64,000 bases of DNA from NCBI RefSeq assembly GCF_018343615.1, contig NZ_JAGYPI010000001.1, positions 1,134,960-1,198,959 of the forward strand, given 5' to 3'. The notes beneath the pieces are model-generated. The model had not been told where the DNA came from. It searched no databases and worked only from the letters and a program-made list of their open reading frames with translations. Position numbers and translations under genes: made by a program. Origin of the DNA: Bacillus sp. FJAT-49736 (lineage in GTDB: Bacteria > Bacillota > Bacilli > Bacillales > Bacillaceae_C). Below are positions 8,566 to 17,324 of this stretch, piece after piece. Within the stretch, counting starts at the first letter, position 1. Each line of letters opens with the position of its first letter.

Positions 8566-9027
8566 CTAACTCCCTGAAATATCCTCGAAATTAGGGTAAG
8601 TTTTTATATCGGAATTATGCTTTAATAATTGACGGACAAACTCTGTTTTGTTTTTGGGTGAAATTGCAACAGTATTAAACCTAGCATAATTAATTTCTAT
8701 TCTATCCATAGATAGAGCAGGGGCTGTAAATGGATTTCGGATTGCCTTAATACTTTGAATTTCTGCAATCCTTATGTCCTTTTTAAATGGACCATATCGT
8801 ATTTTGAGTAAATGGTTTTCGATTATATATTCCGTTCTTAAACAAATCCATATTAAGCAAAAACCAAAAGGAAATAAGGTAACAATTTTCACCCATTGCT
8901 TTGCTAAGAACTCAGGGAGCATCCAAACTCCTAAGTCCGGAAAGAAAATTGGTAGAACAATAAAGAAAATAGCGAACAACCAGATTGTAATGGTTAACCA
9001 TAAGTCTTTTATGGAGGAGAAAACCAT
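8566..9027 (-). CDS. Small membrane protein with a bacterial PH domain (YyaB-like)
   Basis: About 153 residues from the ATG at 9027; GGAAGGGA precedes it, whereas the in-frame ATG at 9051 lacks a site. Two hydrophobic helices near residues 8-30 and 40-60 are followed by a soluble domain of the bacterial pleckstrin-homology type (R-T-E-Y-I-I-E-N-H-L-L-K-I-R-Y-G-P-F). Function unknown. It lies on the opposite strand between the activator and its presumed target operon, but nothing suggests it takes part in that regulation. Confidence 0.72.
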   Translation of the reverse strand: MVFSSIKDLWLTITIWLFAIFFIVLPIFFPDLGVWMLPEFLAKQWVKIVTLFPFGFCLIWICLRTEYIIENHLLKIRYGPFKKDIRIAEIQSIKAIRNPFTAPALSMDRIEINYARFNTVAISPKNKTEFVRQLLKHNSDIKTYPNFEDISGS

Positions 9028-9205
9028 TCTATCCCTTCCTTTCATTACCATTTATACGTTCTTAAGGATGCTTAAGTTTTATGTAATGTCCCAATCATTT
9101 TTATTAATTGCTGCTTAATCACTCCGATTTTTTACCGTATCCCAGAATGAAAACCAACTCCAATAATGTCGCTACGCCATGGAATCATTTTAACTAGCCT
9201 TTTTG

Positions 9206-9242
9206 GTAAAAAATTTTTTACAGAAGTAAAATAATTTTTACT
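9206..9242. promoter_or_regulatory. Paired palindromes, probable upstream activator sites
   Basis: GTAAAAAATTTTTTAC (9206-9221) is a perfect 16-bp palindrome; AGTAAAATAATTTTTACT (9225-9242) is a near-palindrome with the same GTAAAA/TTTTAC arms. Their centres are 20 bp apart, about two helical turns, and they end about 60 bp before the sigma-54 promoter. This is the usual layout of binding sites for RocR-like activators, such as the product of the gene at 7111. Confidence 0.72.
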
Positions 9243-9303
9243 AATTACTCATCTAATTAACTCTTCTTATTTTGAAAAAACAGTTTCTCCTAGATTTAAA
9301 AAG

Positions 9304-9320
9304 TTGGCATGAATATTGCA
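9304..9320 (+). promoter_or_regulatory. Sigma-54 (-24/-12) promoter
   Basis: TTGGCATGAATATTGCA matches the consensus TTGGCAC-N5-TTGCA with the diagnostic GG (9306-9307) and GC (9318-9319) exactly 12 bases apart. It lies about 95 bases before the amidohydrolase start. Confidence 0.88.
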
Positions 9321-9374
9321 ACATAATTATTCGAGTAAACCAAAAAGGAAGCTCCTTTTACTTACTCCAAATAT

Positions 9375-9388
9375 TGTAAACGGTTTCA
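9375..9388. promoter_or_regulatory. cre (CcpA) site between promoter and amidohydrolase
   Basis: TGTAAACGGTTTCA agrees with the cre consensus TGWAANCGNTNWCA at every position. It lies downstream of the sigma-54 start point, where bound CcpA would block transcription when a preferred sugar is present. Confidence 0.8.
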
Positions 9389-9415
9389 ATTGTGAAAATG
9401 GAAAGGAGTATTAAC

Positions 9416-11035
9416 ATGAGTTACATTAACAACTTTGTTCAAACATTTATAAATGGCATAATATTTACTTCCAATCCGAAACAGCCTTATGCAAATGCAA
9501 TGGTTGTACGTGACGGAAGGATTGCTTGGATTGGCGATCAAGCCCAGTTGGAGAAGATGGAAGGAAACTGCGTAGACCTAAAGGGACGCAGAGTAATACC
9601 CGGTTTGATAGATGCTCATTTGCATCCATTGTTTTTAGCAGGTGCCTCCAAGCAAATAGCGTGTACTCCACCACTTGTATGTTCCATTTCGGATCTACAG
9701 AAACAAATTCAAATGGTACGTGATTCAAAGGAAAAGAATGAATGGATAGAAGGCTGGGGATATGATGAAGGTAAGCTATTAGAGGGCAGGGCACCGACAC
9801 GTTGGGATTTAGATAAGGTTGCACCAGATGTCCCGGTTATTATTACAAGAACTTGTGCTCATATTATTTCCGTTAATAGTAAAGCGTTAGAATTAGCTGG
9901 AATTACAAAGAATACACCAAATCCTCCAGGTGGAGCAATTGATCGGGATGAACAGGGGGAGCCAACAGGTGTGTTGAGGGAAAGTGCAAAGGATCTCGTT
10001 CAGCAGATCATGCCAAAAACATCGTTAGAGGAAGATGCTGTATTACTTGCTGACCTTAGCCAAGAATTATTTTCATACGGCATTACAGCCATTACAGAGC
10101 TGATGGCAAAATCAGAGCCAAATGACTATTTGCAAATGTATCAAGTAGCAGCTGAAAAGGGTCTTAGACAACGTACTGTTTTGTACTATGTTTGGGAAGA
10201 TGTAGGTAAAAAGAACATGATTGATATGCAGAAGACAGCTAGAGAAAATCAAGTCCATATCGGTGGAATCAAATTATTTTCGGACGGCAGTGTGTCTGGT
10301 CAAACAGCTTGGGTCAATCCACCTTTTATAGGACAAGAAGAAAACTACGGTATTCAAGTAACAACGTCTGAAATCCTATTAGCTGCCGCAGAAGCAGCAA
10401 AGCAGCATCAAATTCAGCTTGTCGTGCATGCGATGGGTGAACAGGCAATTGATTTGGTCATTGACACCTTCTATGGTCAAAAAGGATGGCTACAGGATGG
10501 ACCATCGATCCGAATAGAACATGCCGCAATGCCAACACCACAAGCGATAAAGCGTGCAGCAGAGACAGGGATAGCCATTGTATCTCAACCAATTTTTCTA
10601 TATGCGGAAATTGAAAGCTATCTGAAAAATTTAGGGGAAGAACGGACAAAGAGGACGTACCCGTTTAAATCTATGTTAGAAGAGGGAATCCAATTGGCCT
10701 TTTCCTCCGATGCGCCTGCGACTGCTTGGGCTGAGCCTGTGAATCCATTTGTAGCAATGAAATCTGCTGTTACACGCTTAGCCTATGATGGAACAGACAC
10801 AGGACGGGATCAAAAGCTAGACATTGAAACAGTGATTAACCTATATACACGAGCAGCTCAAGAAATTACACGCATTCCTGATATTGGTCAGCTTTCACCT
10901 GGCTACCATGCTGATTTCATAGTTTTAAATCATGATATATTAACAATACCTTCAGAGGAGCTAGATCAACTTCAAGTAACGGAAACCTATATGGGCGGAA
11001 GTCTAGTCTACCAACGGACAACAAATGACAAATAA
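9416..11035 (+). CDS. Amidohydrolase family protein (YtcJ-like)
   Basis: 539 residues from the ATG at 9416, correctly spaced from AAAGGAG; an in-frame ATG at 9392 lacks a site. The metal-binding H-L-H lies at residues 68-70 after P-G-L-I-D-A, and later metal/catalytic motifs are seen (G-I-K-L-F-S-D-G-S-V-S-G, V-V-H-A-M-G-E-Q-A, I-R-I-E-H-A, F-S-S-D-A-P-A). No signal peptide, so cytoplasmic. First gene of a sigma-54 operon with an MFS transporter and an M20 hydrolase; together they suggest uptake and hydrolysis of an amide or N-acyl compound. The exact substrate is unknown. Confidence 0.9.
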   Translation: MSYINNFVQTFINGIIFTSNPKQPYANAMVVRDGRIAWIGDQAQLEKMEGNCVDLKGRRVIPGLIDAHLHPLFLAGASKQIACTPPLVCSISDLQKQIQMVRDSKEKNEWIEGWGYDEGKLLEGRAPTRWDLDKVAPDVPVIITRTCAHIISVNSKALELAGITKNTPNPPGGAIDRDEQGEPTGVLRESAKDLVQQIMPKTSLEEDAVLLADLSQELFSYGITAITELMAKSEPNDYLQMYQVAAEKGLRQRTVLYYVWEDVGKKNMIDMQKTARENQVHIGGIKLFSDGSVSGQTAWVNPPFIGQEENYGIQVTTSEILLAAAEAAKQHQIQLVVHAMGEQAIDLVIDTFYGQKGWLQDGPSIRIEHAAMPTPQAIKRAAETGIAIVSQPIFLYAEIESYLKNLGEERTKRTYPFKSMLEEGIQLAFSSDAPATAWAEPVNPFVAMKSAVTRLAYDGTDTGRDQKLDIETVINLYTRAAQEITRIPDIGQLSPGYHADFIVLNHDILTIPSEELDQLQVTETYMGGSLVYQRTTNDK

Positions 11036-11113
11036 TTACTAGAAAAATAGTTTTGATAGGCAAAAGTAAAAAAATATAAATAAGCGGACAATTAAATAAA
11101 AGGATGGGATGAA

Positions 11114-12370
11114 ATGAAGGAAAAGAAGAAGATTTTTTACGGATGGTGGATAGTAGTAGTAACGTTTTTATTGATGACATTGATATATGCTCCGATTGCC
11201 AACTTAGTTTCCCTGTTTACGTTGCCTGTTACAAAAGATCTTGGATTTGAACGATCCCAGTTTATGAACTATTTTACTATCATGGCATTAGCGTCCATGG
11301 TTACCGGGCCAATAGCAGGAAAGCTGATGAGGAAGATGGATGTAAGAGCCTATTTAACCCTATTTATTTTGCTTGGAGGAATCTCCTTTATCGGGTTTGC
11401 TATTTCTACAAAATTAATCCACTTTTATTTATTTGCGGTTTTAATGGGTGCTGGTCTTGCAGGGGGAGCGATGATTCCTGCCTCTGTTCTTATTACCAAT
11501 TGGTTTAATGAAAAACGTGGACTATGCTTAGGTATTGCATTATCTGGAACAGGATTCGGCGGTGTGATTCTTAGTCCTATAGTAAATTCGTTAATTATCT
11601 CTAACGGATGGAGATCTGGCTATCTTCTTATTGGGCTATTAATTATTGTAGTACTGGTACCTTTGTCCATTTTTGTCATAAGATTAAACCCAGCAGACAA
11701 AGGATTGCTGCCATTAGGTGGTGCATCCATACAATCAAATCAAAAGACTGTACTTACGGGTACATCTCAACGAAAAGCATTACAATCTGTATCCTTTTGG
11801 TCCCTTTGCCTAGCCATACTGGTAGGTGGAGTAGTTGTTAATAGCATGTTAATTAATCTAGCACCATATTTATCCGATATTGGAGCTACAGCGGAAACAG
11901 CTGCATTATTATTATCACTAGGATCCGCAATGGTTATCGTTGGAAAGTTATTAGTAGGAAGAGTGTTCGACAAGGCAGGCTTAATCCTCACCGTATTAAT
12001 CATTTCTGCCGGAAGCATTGTAAGTTTTCTATTCATAATGAAAGCAAATGTATTGGTTCCCGCTATTCTATATACTATCTTCTCAGGGGTAGGTGCTACA
12101 GCAGTTACAGTAACACCTGCTTATCTAACAGGTGCACTATATGGCGAGAAAGAATATGCCGGCAAGTATGGAGTTGTCGCTATTTTTATCTCCCTAGGCG
12201 CTGCAATCGCACCGATTGTTTCAGGAGCGGTGTATAATATAAACCATTCTTATGGATTGCTCCTAAATGTATTGATTATCCTTGCTGTTGTACAATTTGT
12301 CCTATTTTTCATATCTGTTAAAACAAAACCATCATTTACCAATAACACATTGGATGAGAATATAGCTTGA
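11114..12370 (+). CDS. MFS transporter
   Basis: 418 residues with about twelve hydrophobic helices. The start Y-G-W-W-I-V-V and the loop G-K-L-M-R-K-M-D after helix 2 are typical of the oxalate/formate and monocarboxylate branch of the major facilitator superfamily. It sits between the amidohydrolase and M20 genes in one operon, which makes it the likely importer of their substrate. It ends 19 bases before the next start. Confidence 0.87.
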   Translation: MKEKKKIFYGWWIVVVTFLLMTLIYAPIANLVSLFTLPVTKDLGFERSQFMNYFTIMALASMVTGPIAGKLMRKMDVRAYLTLFILLGGISFIGFAISTKLIHFYLFAVLMGAGLAGGAMIPASVLITNWFNEKRGLCLGIALSGTGFGGVILSPIVNSLIISNGWRSGYLLIGLLIIVVLVPLSIFVIRLNPADKGLLPLGGASIQSNQKTVLTGTSQRKALQSVSFWSLCLAILVGGVVVNSMLINLAPYLSDIGATAETAALLLSLGSAMVIVGKLLVGRVFDKAGLILTVLIISAGSIVSFLFIMKANVLVPAILYTIFSGVGATAVTVTPAYLTGALYGEKEYAGKYGVVAIFISLGAAIAPIVSGAVYNINHSYGLLLNVLIILAVVQFVLFFISVKTKPSFTNNTLDENIA

Positions 12371-12389
12371 GGTGAAAAGGAGAATGAGC

Positions 12390-13568
12390 ATGTCTGTTAA
12401 ACAAGAATCGCTATTAAGCGCAGAATCAATAAAGGAAGAGCTTATCGAGCATCGCAGATATCTCCATCAGCATCCTGAATTAGGATTTGACCTGCCTAAT
12501 ACAGTTGCATATGTGGAAAAAGCTTTAAAAGGCATGGGCATGGAGCCGATAAAAGTTGGAAAAGCAGGACTAACTGTAACCATTGGCAATGGTAATGGGA
12601 AGACATTGTTGCTGAGAGGGGACATGGATGCTTTACCAATTAAAGAAAATACGAATTTATCATTTAAATCTACGAATGAGTATATGCATGCCTGCGGCCA
12701 CGATATTCATACGACATTTATGCTCGGTGCTGCAAAATTATTAAAGGAAAGAGAAAACGAGATTAACGGAACCATCAAAATCATGTTCCAGCCTGCGGAG
12801 GAAATTGGCGTTGGCGCAAAGGACATGATAGAGAACGGAATATTAGAAAATCCGCCTGTGGATGCTGCACTTGCCTTGCATGTTGATCCAAGTCTAGAGG
12901 TTGGGAAATTCGGCTACAAGCCGGGACTTGCTGCCTCCTCTTTGGATGGGTTTTTCTTGAATGTTCAAGGGAAGGGTGGACACAGCTCTGAGCCACAAAA
13001 AGCTATCGATCCGTTAATGATCATCAATGCTGTCTACAATCAATTAAATGTATTAGTCGGAAAAGAAGTCGATCCCGGAGAAAGAGCAGTACTTGTTATT
13101 GGTAAGATGGGTGGCGGAACAGCAGCAAATGTTATTCCTGACACCGCCTATTTAGAAGCAATACTACGTTCGTTTAACCCGGATGTCCGAAATCATATTT
13201 TTAATAGAGTACAGGAAATCATCGATGCAACGGTCAAAATGATGCGTGGAACTTATACACTGGAAACTATCTCTACTCCATCCTTGTATAATAATGAGGA
13301 ATTATGTGAACAAATGGTTCCATTTATAAAAGAAGTAACAGGAGAGCAAAACTTACAGGTAAATGAGGAACCATTAGCTGGAACAGAGGATTTTTCCTAC
13401 ATTAGTAATGTTGTTCCGACGATGTTTATGTGGGCTGGTGCCAACGGTTTAGGGGAGAAAAACTATCCGCTTCATAATCCTAATGTTGTGCTAGACGAAG
13501 GGGTTATACCGGTAGGTGTCGCTGTCTTGGTTCATACAGCTATAGAATGGTTGAAGCATCGAAACTAG
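12390..13568 (+). CDS. M20 family metallo-amidohydrolase (hippurate/N-acyl amino acid hydrolase type)
   Basis: 392 residues from the ATG at 12390, seven bases after AAAAGGAG; nearer starts at 12372 and 12384 overlap that site. The M20D pattern is complete: R-G-D-M-D-A-L-P at 76-83, M-H-A-C-G-H-D at 99-105, F-Q-P-A-E-E at 133-138, a later A-L-H-V-D-P, and G-T-E-D-F-S near the end. Such enzymes use metal to split N-acyl or N-benzoyl amino acids. Third gene of the sigma-54 operon; a terminator follows. Cytoplasmic. The acyl group is not known. Confidence 0.92.
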   Translation: MSVKQESLLSAESIKEELIEHRRYLHQHPELGFDLPNTVAYVEKALKGMGMEPIKVGKAGLTVTIGNGNGKTLLLRGDMDALPIKENTNLSFKSTNEYMHACGHDIHTTFMLGAAKLLKERENEINGTIKIMFQPAEEIGVGAKDMIENGILENPPVDAALALHVDPSLEVGKFGYKPGLAASSLDGFFLNVQGKGGHSSEPQKAIDPLMIINAVYNQLNVLVGKEVDPGERAVLVIGKMGGGTAANVIPDTAYLEAILRSFNPDVRNHIFNRVQEIIDATVKMMRGTYTLETISTPSLYNNEELCEQMVPFIKEVTGEQNLQVNEEPLAGTEDFSYISNVVPTMFMWAGANGLGEKNYPLHNPNVVLDEGVIPVGVAVLVHTAIEWLKHRN

Positions 13569-13602
13569 GAAAGTGCCACAATAGCCAAAAAAACAGATGA
13601 AC

Positions 13603-13640
13603 AAAGAGGACAAAGCGAGAAAGCTTTGTCTCTTTCTATT
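13603..13640 (+). terminator. Rho-independent terminator of the sigma-54 operon
   Basis: Inverted arms containing ACAAAGC and GCTTTGT, extended by AAAGAG and CTCTTT with a small bulge, followed by a T-rich stretch. Confidence 0.75.
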
Positions 13641-13732
13641 TGAATCAGATATTTGTTTTATCGAATTACCAATGTCATGAATACATAGCAACCACTTCTG
13701 ATGAATATGTATCAATGGAAGGAGGAATCAAA

Positions 13733-14149
13733 ATGAGAGCTGGTAATTTTGATACAGTGTGCGAACAGTTTGCTCATATCCTTAACGGCAAGCATAAGAA
13801 GGGGAATGGATCCTGTTCTGTTGCCTTTAAACGTCCATTTGAAATAACGATGCAGGGAAAGAAAAGTAGTTCCATTCTTGGAGTAGATGTTAATTTTGAA
13901 TCACTGGATTCAAATGGCAATGCACTCAATATTGCAGAAGTGGCCATTTTAGAGGAGGAAATCCCAGCCTTTACCTATACAGCGATTCAACAGGGTATTA
14001 TTATTAGTGCACTTCATAATCATTGGTTGTATACCAATCCGGTCATAATGTATATACATCTTCAATCTGTCGAACCTCCTCTTCATTTTGCACAAAAAAT
14101 GGCCAATTGCCTAAGTAGGCTTAAGCAATATCCAGTACCGACTGAATAA
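13733..14149 (+). CDS. DUF1259 domain protein
   Basis: 138 residues from the ATG at 13733, preceded by GAAGGAGGA. The segment S-A-L-H-N-H-W-L (93-99) and the closing Y-I-H-L-Q-S are the conserved core of DUF1259 (LppY/LpqO-like). The paired His residues suggest a metal or ligand site. No signal peptide. Many bacilli carry one; its function is unproven. Single gene after the sigma-54 operon terminator. Confidence 0.82.
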   Translation: MRAGNFDTVCEQFAHILNGKHKKGNGSCSVAFKRPFEITMQGKKSSSILGVDVNFESLDSNGNALNIAEVAILEEEIPAFTYTAIQQGIIISALHNHWLYTNPVIMYIHLQSVEPPLHFAQKMANCLSRLKQYPVPTE

Positions 14150-14244
14150 TCTCACAACTATTAAAACACGACCCCACTGCACTGTAGAACCTACCCCCAA
14201 TCTGTTTATGGAAACATCGCAGAAAAAGTAATGGTATATATTGG

Positions 14245-14263
14245 ATAGTATATTGTATACTAT
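14245..14263. promoter_or_regulatory. Inverted repeat ahead of the lipoprotein gene, possible operator
   Basis: ATAGTATA and TATACTAT form perfect 8-bp arms around TTG, 35 bases before the lipoprotein start. Size and place fit a repressor site; no regulator is assigned. Confidence 0.5.
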
Positions 14264-14297
14264 TTACAGAGAATTCGGGAAAAGGGGTAAAAGATAA

Positions 14298-14909
14298 TTG
14301 AAATCATATAGAAAATACATCATGCTTATTTTGACAATGATCCTGCTGACATCCTGCTCACAACCAGAGCAAAAGGAACAAAAAAATGCGGGTTTAACGA
14401 TTGAACCACTTTTTTTAAATAAAAAAGAGCAAACTCTAGTCAGCAAAACTGGAGTCAGCTCCATCGAATATTTCATTTTAAATGGTCATCTGAAGAAAAA
14501 TGAGGACCTTAAAATGGAACTCGAAAAATATGTGAATGGACAAAATACAAATGAAACAATGAGTTCCTGGGATGAACCACAACGAACCTTTGATAATAGA
14601 ATCCTTTCTTTCGGTGTCCAATCCATGCATGAGGGAAACGGAATAAATTTATTGATCGGTTTAACGGAAGGATTATCAAGGACTTCGGAGCCAACAAATA
14701 ATATAATTGCAAGTTCGCAAGGTAATATATTAAGGGAAAAAGTGAAATTAATAAAGGGAAAACCTGTCTATTTAGCTGCATGGGTAGGTTCCTCGAAAAA
14801 TGAAATTCAAAGCGTAGTTCAAACAGAGGACTGGACATTACCAACCTTCATTAAGGAATCGGAATTGGCGTTTGTCTATAAAATTACGATAGTTGATAGA
14901 AAGAAATAA
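14298..14909 (+). CDS. Hypothetical lipoprotein
   Basis: 203 residues from a TTG start behind AAAGGGG. The first 20 residues form a lipoprotein signal ending in the lipobox L-L-T-S-C, so the mature protein should be tethered to the outer face of the membrane. The rest is a hydrophilic domain with no motif I recognise. A palindrome (14245-14263) precedes it. Apparently a single-gene unit. Confidence 0.75.
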   Translation: MKSYRKYIMLILTMILLTSCSQPEQKEQKNAGLTIEPLFLNKKEQTLVSKTGVSSIEYFILNGHLKKNEDLKMELEKYVNGQNTNETMSSWDEPQRTFDNRILSFGVQSMHEGNGINLLIGLTEGLSRTSEPTNNIIASSQGNILREKVKLIKGKPVYLAAWVGSSKNEIQSVVQTEDWTLPTFIKESELAFVYKITIVDRKK

Positions 14910-15075
14910 TAGAAGGGCATATTAGCTTTAAGCAGTTCGCTTACGTTAAGGGCAAGATTCTGCAGTTAGAACTAATTAATTTGTGAAGCTATCATGACAC
15001 CTTGTATGGGTTTAGGGAGAATTATTTTAAATCAGAAAAAATAGTTCCAAATAAAATGATTATTCATCTGTAGGG

Positions 15076-15110
15076 GTGCGATTGTTCTATGATGGGCAAT
15101 CGCTTTCTAT
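15076..15110 (+). terminator. Probable rho-independent terminator
   Basis: GCGATTG (15078-15084) pairs with CAATCGC (15097-15103), then TTTCTATTTCT. It would end the lipoprotein transcript. Confidence 0.55.
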
Positions 15111-15164
15111 TTCTACTAAAGAAGAGGTTAGTTTGAGTTAAAATTTACTATGAGGGGGAAACTT

Positions 15165-15623
15165 GTGAAAAAGCTTTGGATTTTTATTAGTTTAGCAATT
15201 ATATTAGTAACTATTTTAGTCGTAAATCAAAAATTTATGTTCAATCCATTATTATTTCATAGAAACGCAGTAACGTATAATACTTGGTCTGATTATATTT
15301 ATCCCTCCAAAATAGAATATCTGTACTGGGACGAAGAAAAAGGTTGGACTATTGGAAAAGATAGTAGTGATAAAAAGGAAATAAAGTATATTTTTAGTAA
15401 ATTGCAAGGCAGTTTGAAACAAGGAAAGGTTCCTCCAAATGAATATCGCAATAGCGCAATGAAAAAGGAAATGAAGTTAATCATTAGGCGATATGACAGT
15501 GCTATTTTACTTCAGTTCGATTACTATGAAGGTGGTAATGTTGCAGATTTAAGTAATGGGAACTTCATCAAAATACCACCGGATCTTAAAAGGAACCTAT
15601 TAAAAAGAACCTTTAATTATTAA
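15165..15623 (+). CDS. Hypothetical membrane-anchored protein
   Basis: 152 residues from the GTG at 15165. The ATG at 15150 overlaps GAGGGGG, which reads as the ribosome site of the GTG. A single hydrophobic helix (about 5-22) precedes a basic extracytoplasmic domain without a recognised motif. Not assignable to a family by eye. It stands alone between the lipoprotein and serpin genes. Confidence 0.65.
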   Translation: MKKLWIFISLAIILVTILVVNQKFMFNPLLFHRNAVTYNTWSDYIYPSKIEYLYWDEEKGWTIGKDSSDKKEIKYIFSKLQGSLKQGKVPPNEYRNSAMKKEMKLIIRRYDSAILLQFDYYEGGNVADLSNGNFIKIPPDLKRNLLKRTFNY

Positions 15624-15771
15624 AAATGATATTGCAATATTGGATACTTGGATAAATAATTCTATTCCAAATAAATAAGTGTTTCCATAAGTTTTACATA
15701 GTCATTTCATAATCCAGAGCAACGTTTCAATGTAACCTAATTATTCTCTACATAGTCTAATGTCCTAAAGG

Positions 15772-17037
15772 ATGGTGAGGATTTTGAAGAAATGGTCTGT
15801 CCCTTTGTTGCTGTTGAGTGTGCTTCTATTTGCAACAGGCTGTGGAACGAATAATGCATCTGATGGCTTAGCGATAGCGAAGAATGTCCAATATGGGAAA
15901 GATGATTACACGAAAATCGTTTCTTCGCAAAACCAATTAGGATTTGATTGGCTGCAAAATATCGAGAAGGACAAGTATGGCAATGCGTTTATCTCCCCAA
16001 CCAGCTTATTCCTGGCATTAGCAATGGTCTATAATGGTGCGGATGGAGAGACAAATGCAGAAATAGCGCAGGTTTTGCATACAGAAGCGTTAAATAAGGA
16101 TGAACTAAGTAAAGCGAATGCCTCCCTAATGGCTAAGCTGCACCAACACACAAAGAAAATTGAGCTGAATGTAGCCAACTCCATATGGTTAGACAAGAAT
16201 TACCACATTCAAAAGAACTTTTCCCAAGTCAGCAAAGATTACTATAATGCAAAGATACAAGAAATCAATAAAAATGATCCCAAATGGCCAAGCTTGATCA
16301 ATGATTGGGTAAGCGGGGCAACCAATCATAAAATAAAAAAGATCGTCGACCCCTCATCTGATTCTGATTTCATTGCTTTATTAATAAATGCTATCTATTT
16401 TAAAGGGAATTGGGAGAATGAATTTGATAAAAAGAATACGGTAAAAAGAAACTTTCATTTACAAGATGGATCGATAAAAGAAGTTCCGCTTATGAAACTA
16501 AAAGAGGAATTAGATTATATGGAGAACGATAGCTTTCAGGCAGTTTCCCTTCCGTATGTCAATGGAGAAATGAGCATGAAGATTTTTCTTCCAAAGGAAA
16601 ACACTACACTCGATCAATTTGAAAAAATGCTGACATCTGAACATTGGAAGGAATGGAACCTCGATTTCCGTAGTAGACCAGGAACCGTTATGCTACCCAA
16701 ATTTCAATTGAATTATCAGGTGATGTTGAACGACACTCTAAAGAAGCTTGGAATGAAGTCAGCATTTGCAGCAAATGCGAATTTTTCCAAAATGATTCAG
16801 GAGGACGCCCCCATCTATATTAGTAAAGTACAACAAAAAACCTTCTTAAATGTGGATGAAAAAGGTTCTGAGGCAGCTGCAGCAACCTCTGTCGCAATGA
16901 CAAAAGGGGCTCCTAGTCGCGAAGAACCATTTCAAATGAAGGTCAATCGTCCATTTTTCATCACCATAGTAGATGATGGTACCGGTACCATTCTATTTAT
17001 GGGTGCTATCTCGAATCCGCAGGAGGCAAAAAGGTAA
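15772..17037 (+). CDS. Lipoprotein serpin (serine protease inhibitor)
   Basis: 421 residues: a lipoprotein signal with lipobox A-T-G-C (Cys24), then a complete serpin fold. Seen are N-A-F-I-S-P-T-S-L-F-L-A-L-A-M-V-Y-N-G-A, L-I-N-A-I-Y-F-K-G-N-W, and the hinge G-S-E-A-A-A-A-T-S (365-373) with small residues, as in inhibitory serpins that swallow their reactive loop. The loop to N-R-P-F-F (392-396) is about four residues longer than in alpha-1-antitrypsin, so the cleavage residue could lie anywhere from 379 to 383 (Arg383 is a candidate). A TTG at 15784 is an alternative start. Predicted to guard the cell surface against proteases; the target is unknown. Confidence 0.95.
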   Translation: MVRILKKWSVPLLLLSVLLFATGCGTNNASDGLAIAKNVQYGKDDYTKIVSSQNQLGFDWLQNIEKDKYGNAFISPTSLFLALAMVYNGADGETNAEIAQVLHTEALNKDELSKANASLMAKLHQHTKKIELNVANSIWLDKNYHIQKNFSQVSKDYYNAKIQEINKNDPKWPSLINDWVSGATNHKIKKIVDPSSDSDFIALLINAIYFKGNWENEFDKKNTVKRNFHLQDGSIKEVPLMKLKEELDYMENDSFQAVSLPYVNGEMSMKIFLPKENTTLDQFEKMLTSEHWKEWNLDFRSRPGTVMLPKFQLNYQVMLNDTLKKLGMKSAFAANANFSKMIQEDAPIYISKVQQKTFLNVDEKGSEAAAATSVAMTKGAPSREEPFQMKVNRPFFITIVDDGTGTILFMGAISNPQEAKR

Positions 17038-17093
17038 TGGTTTAGACGGGGTGTTATTTCCAATAATAATATTATGTAAATCAAAAGTTCAAG

Positions 17094-17128
17094 AGACGTA
17101 TCTGCATAGTATAGATTCGTCTTTTTTA
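17094..17128 (+). terminator. Rho-independent terminator after the serpin
   Basis: AGACG-T-ATCT pairs with AGAT-T-CGTCT (one T-T mismatch) around a 9-base loop, ending in TTTTTT. Confidence 0.65.
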
Positions 17129-17241
17129 TTGCTTCTTTTAAGAAAAGCCTCATCGGATTTTGTATTTTAACAATCGATACAAAACAGCTTTTATACTTTT
17201 TCTACCAACAAGAGTGATATTGTTTTAAAACGATATTTTAA

Positions 17242-17288
17242 TTGACGGCAAATGTCTATGCATATAATATATATCGTATACGATATAT
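17242..17288 (+). promoter_or_regulatory. Promoter with 20-bp perfect palindrome, probable MarR operator
   Basis: TTGACG (17242) and TATAAT (17263) are spaced 15 bases apart. The palindrome ATATATCGTATACGATATAT (17269-17288) starts right after the -10 box and would cover the transcription start. This is the expected place for autorepression by the MarR-type regulator encoded 36 bases downstream. Confidence 0.75.
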
Positions 17289-17324
17289 CGCATGGGATGT
17301 TTTTGGAGAAAGGAGATAAAAGTA

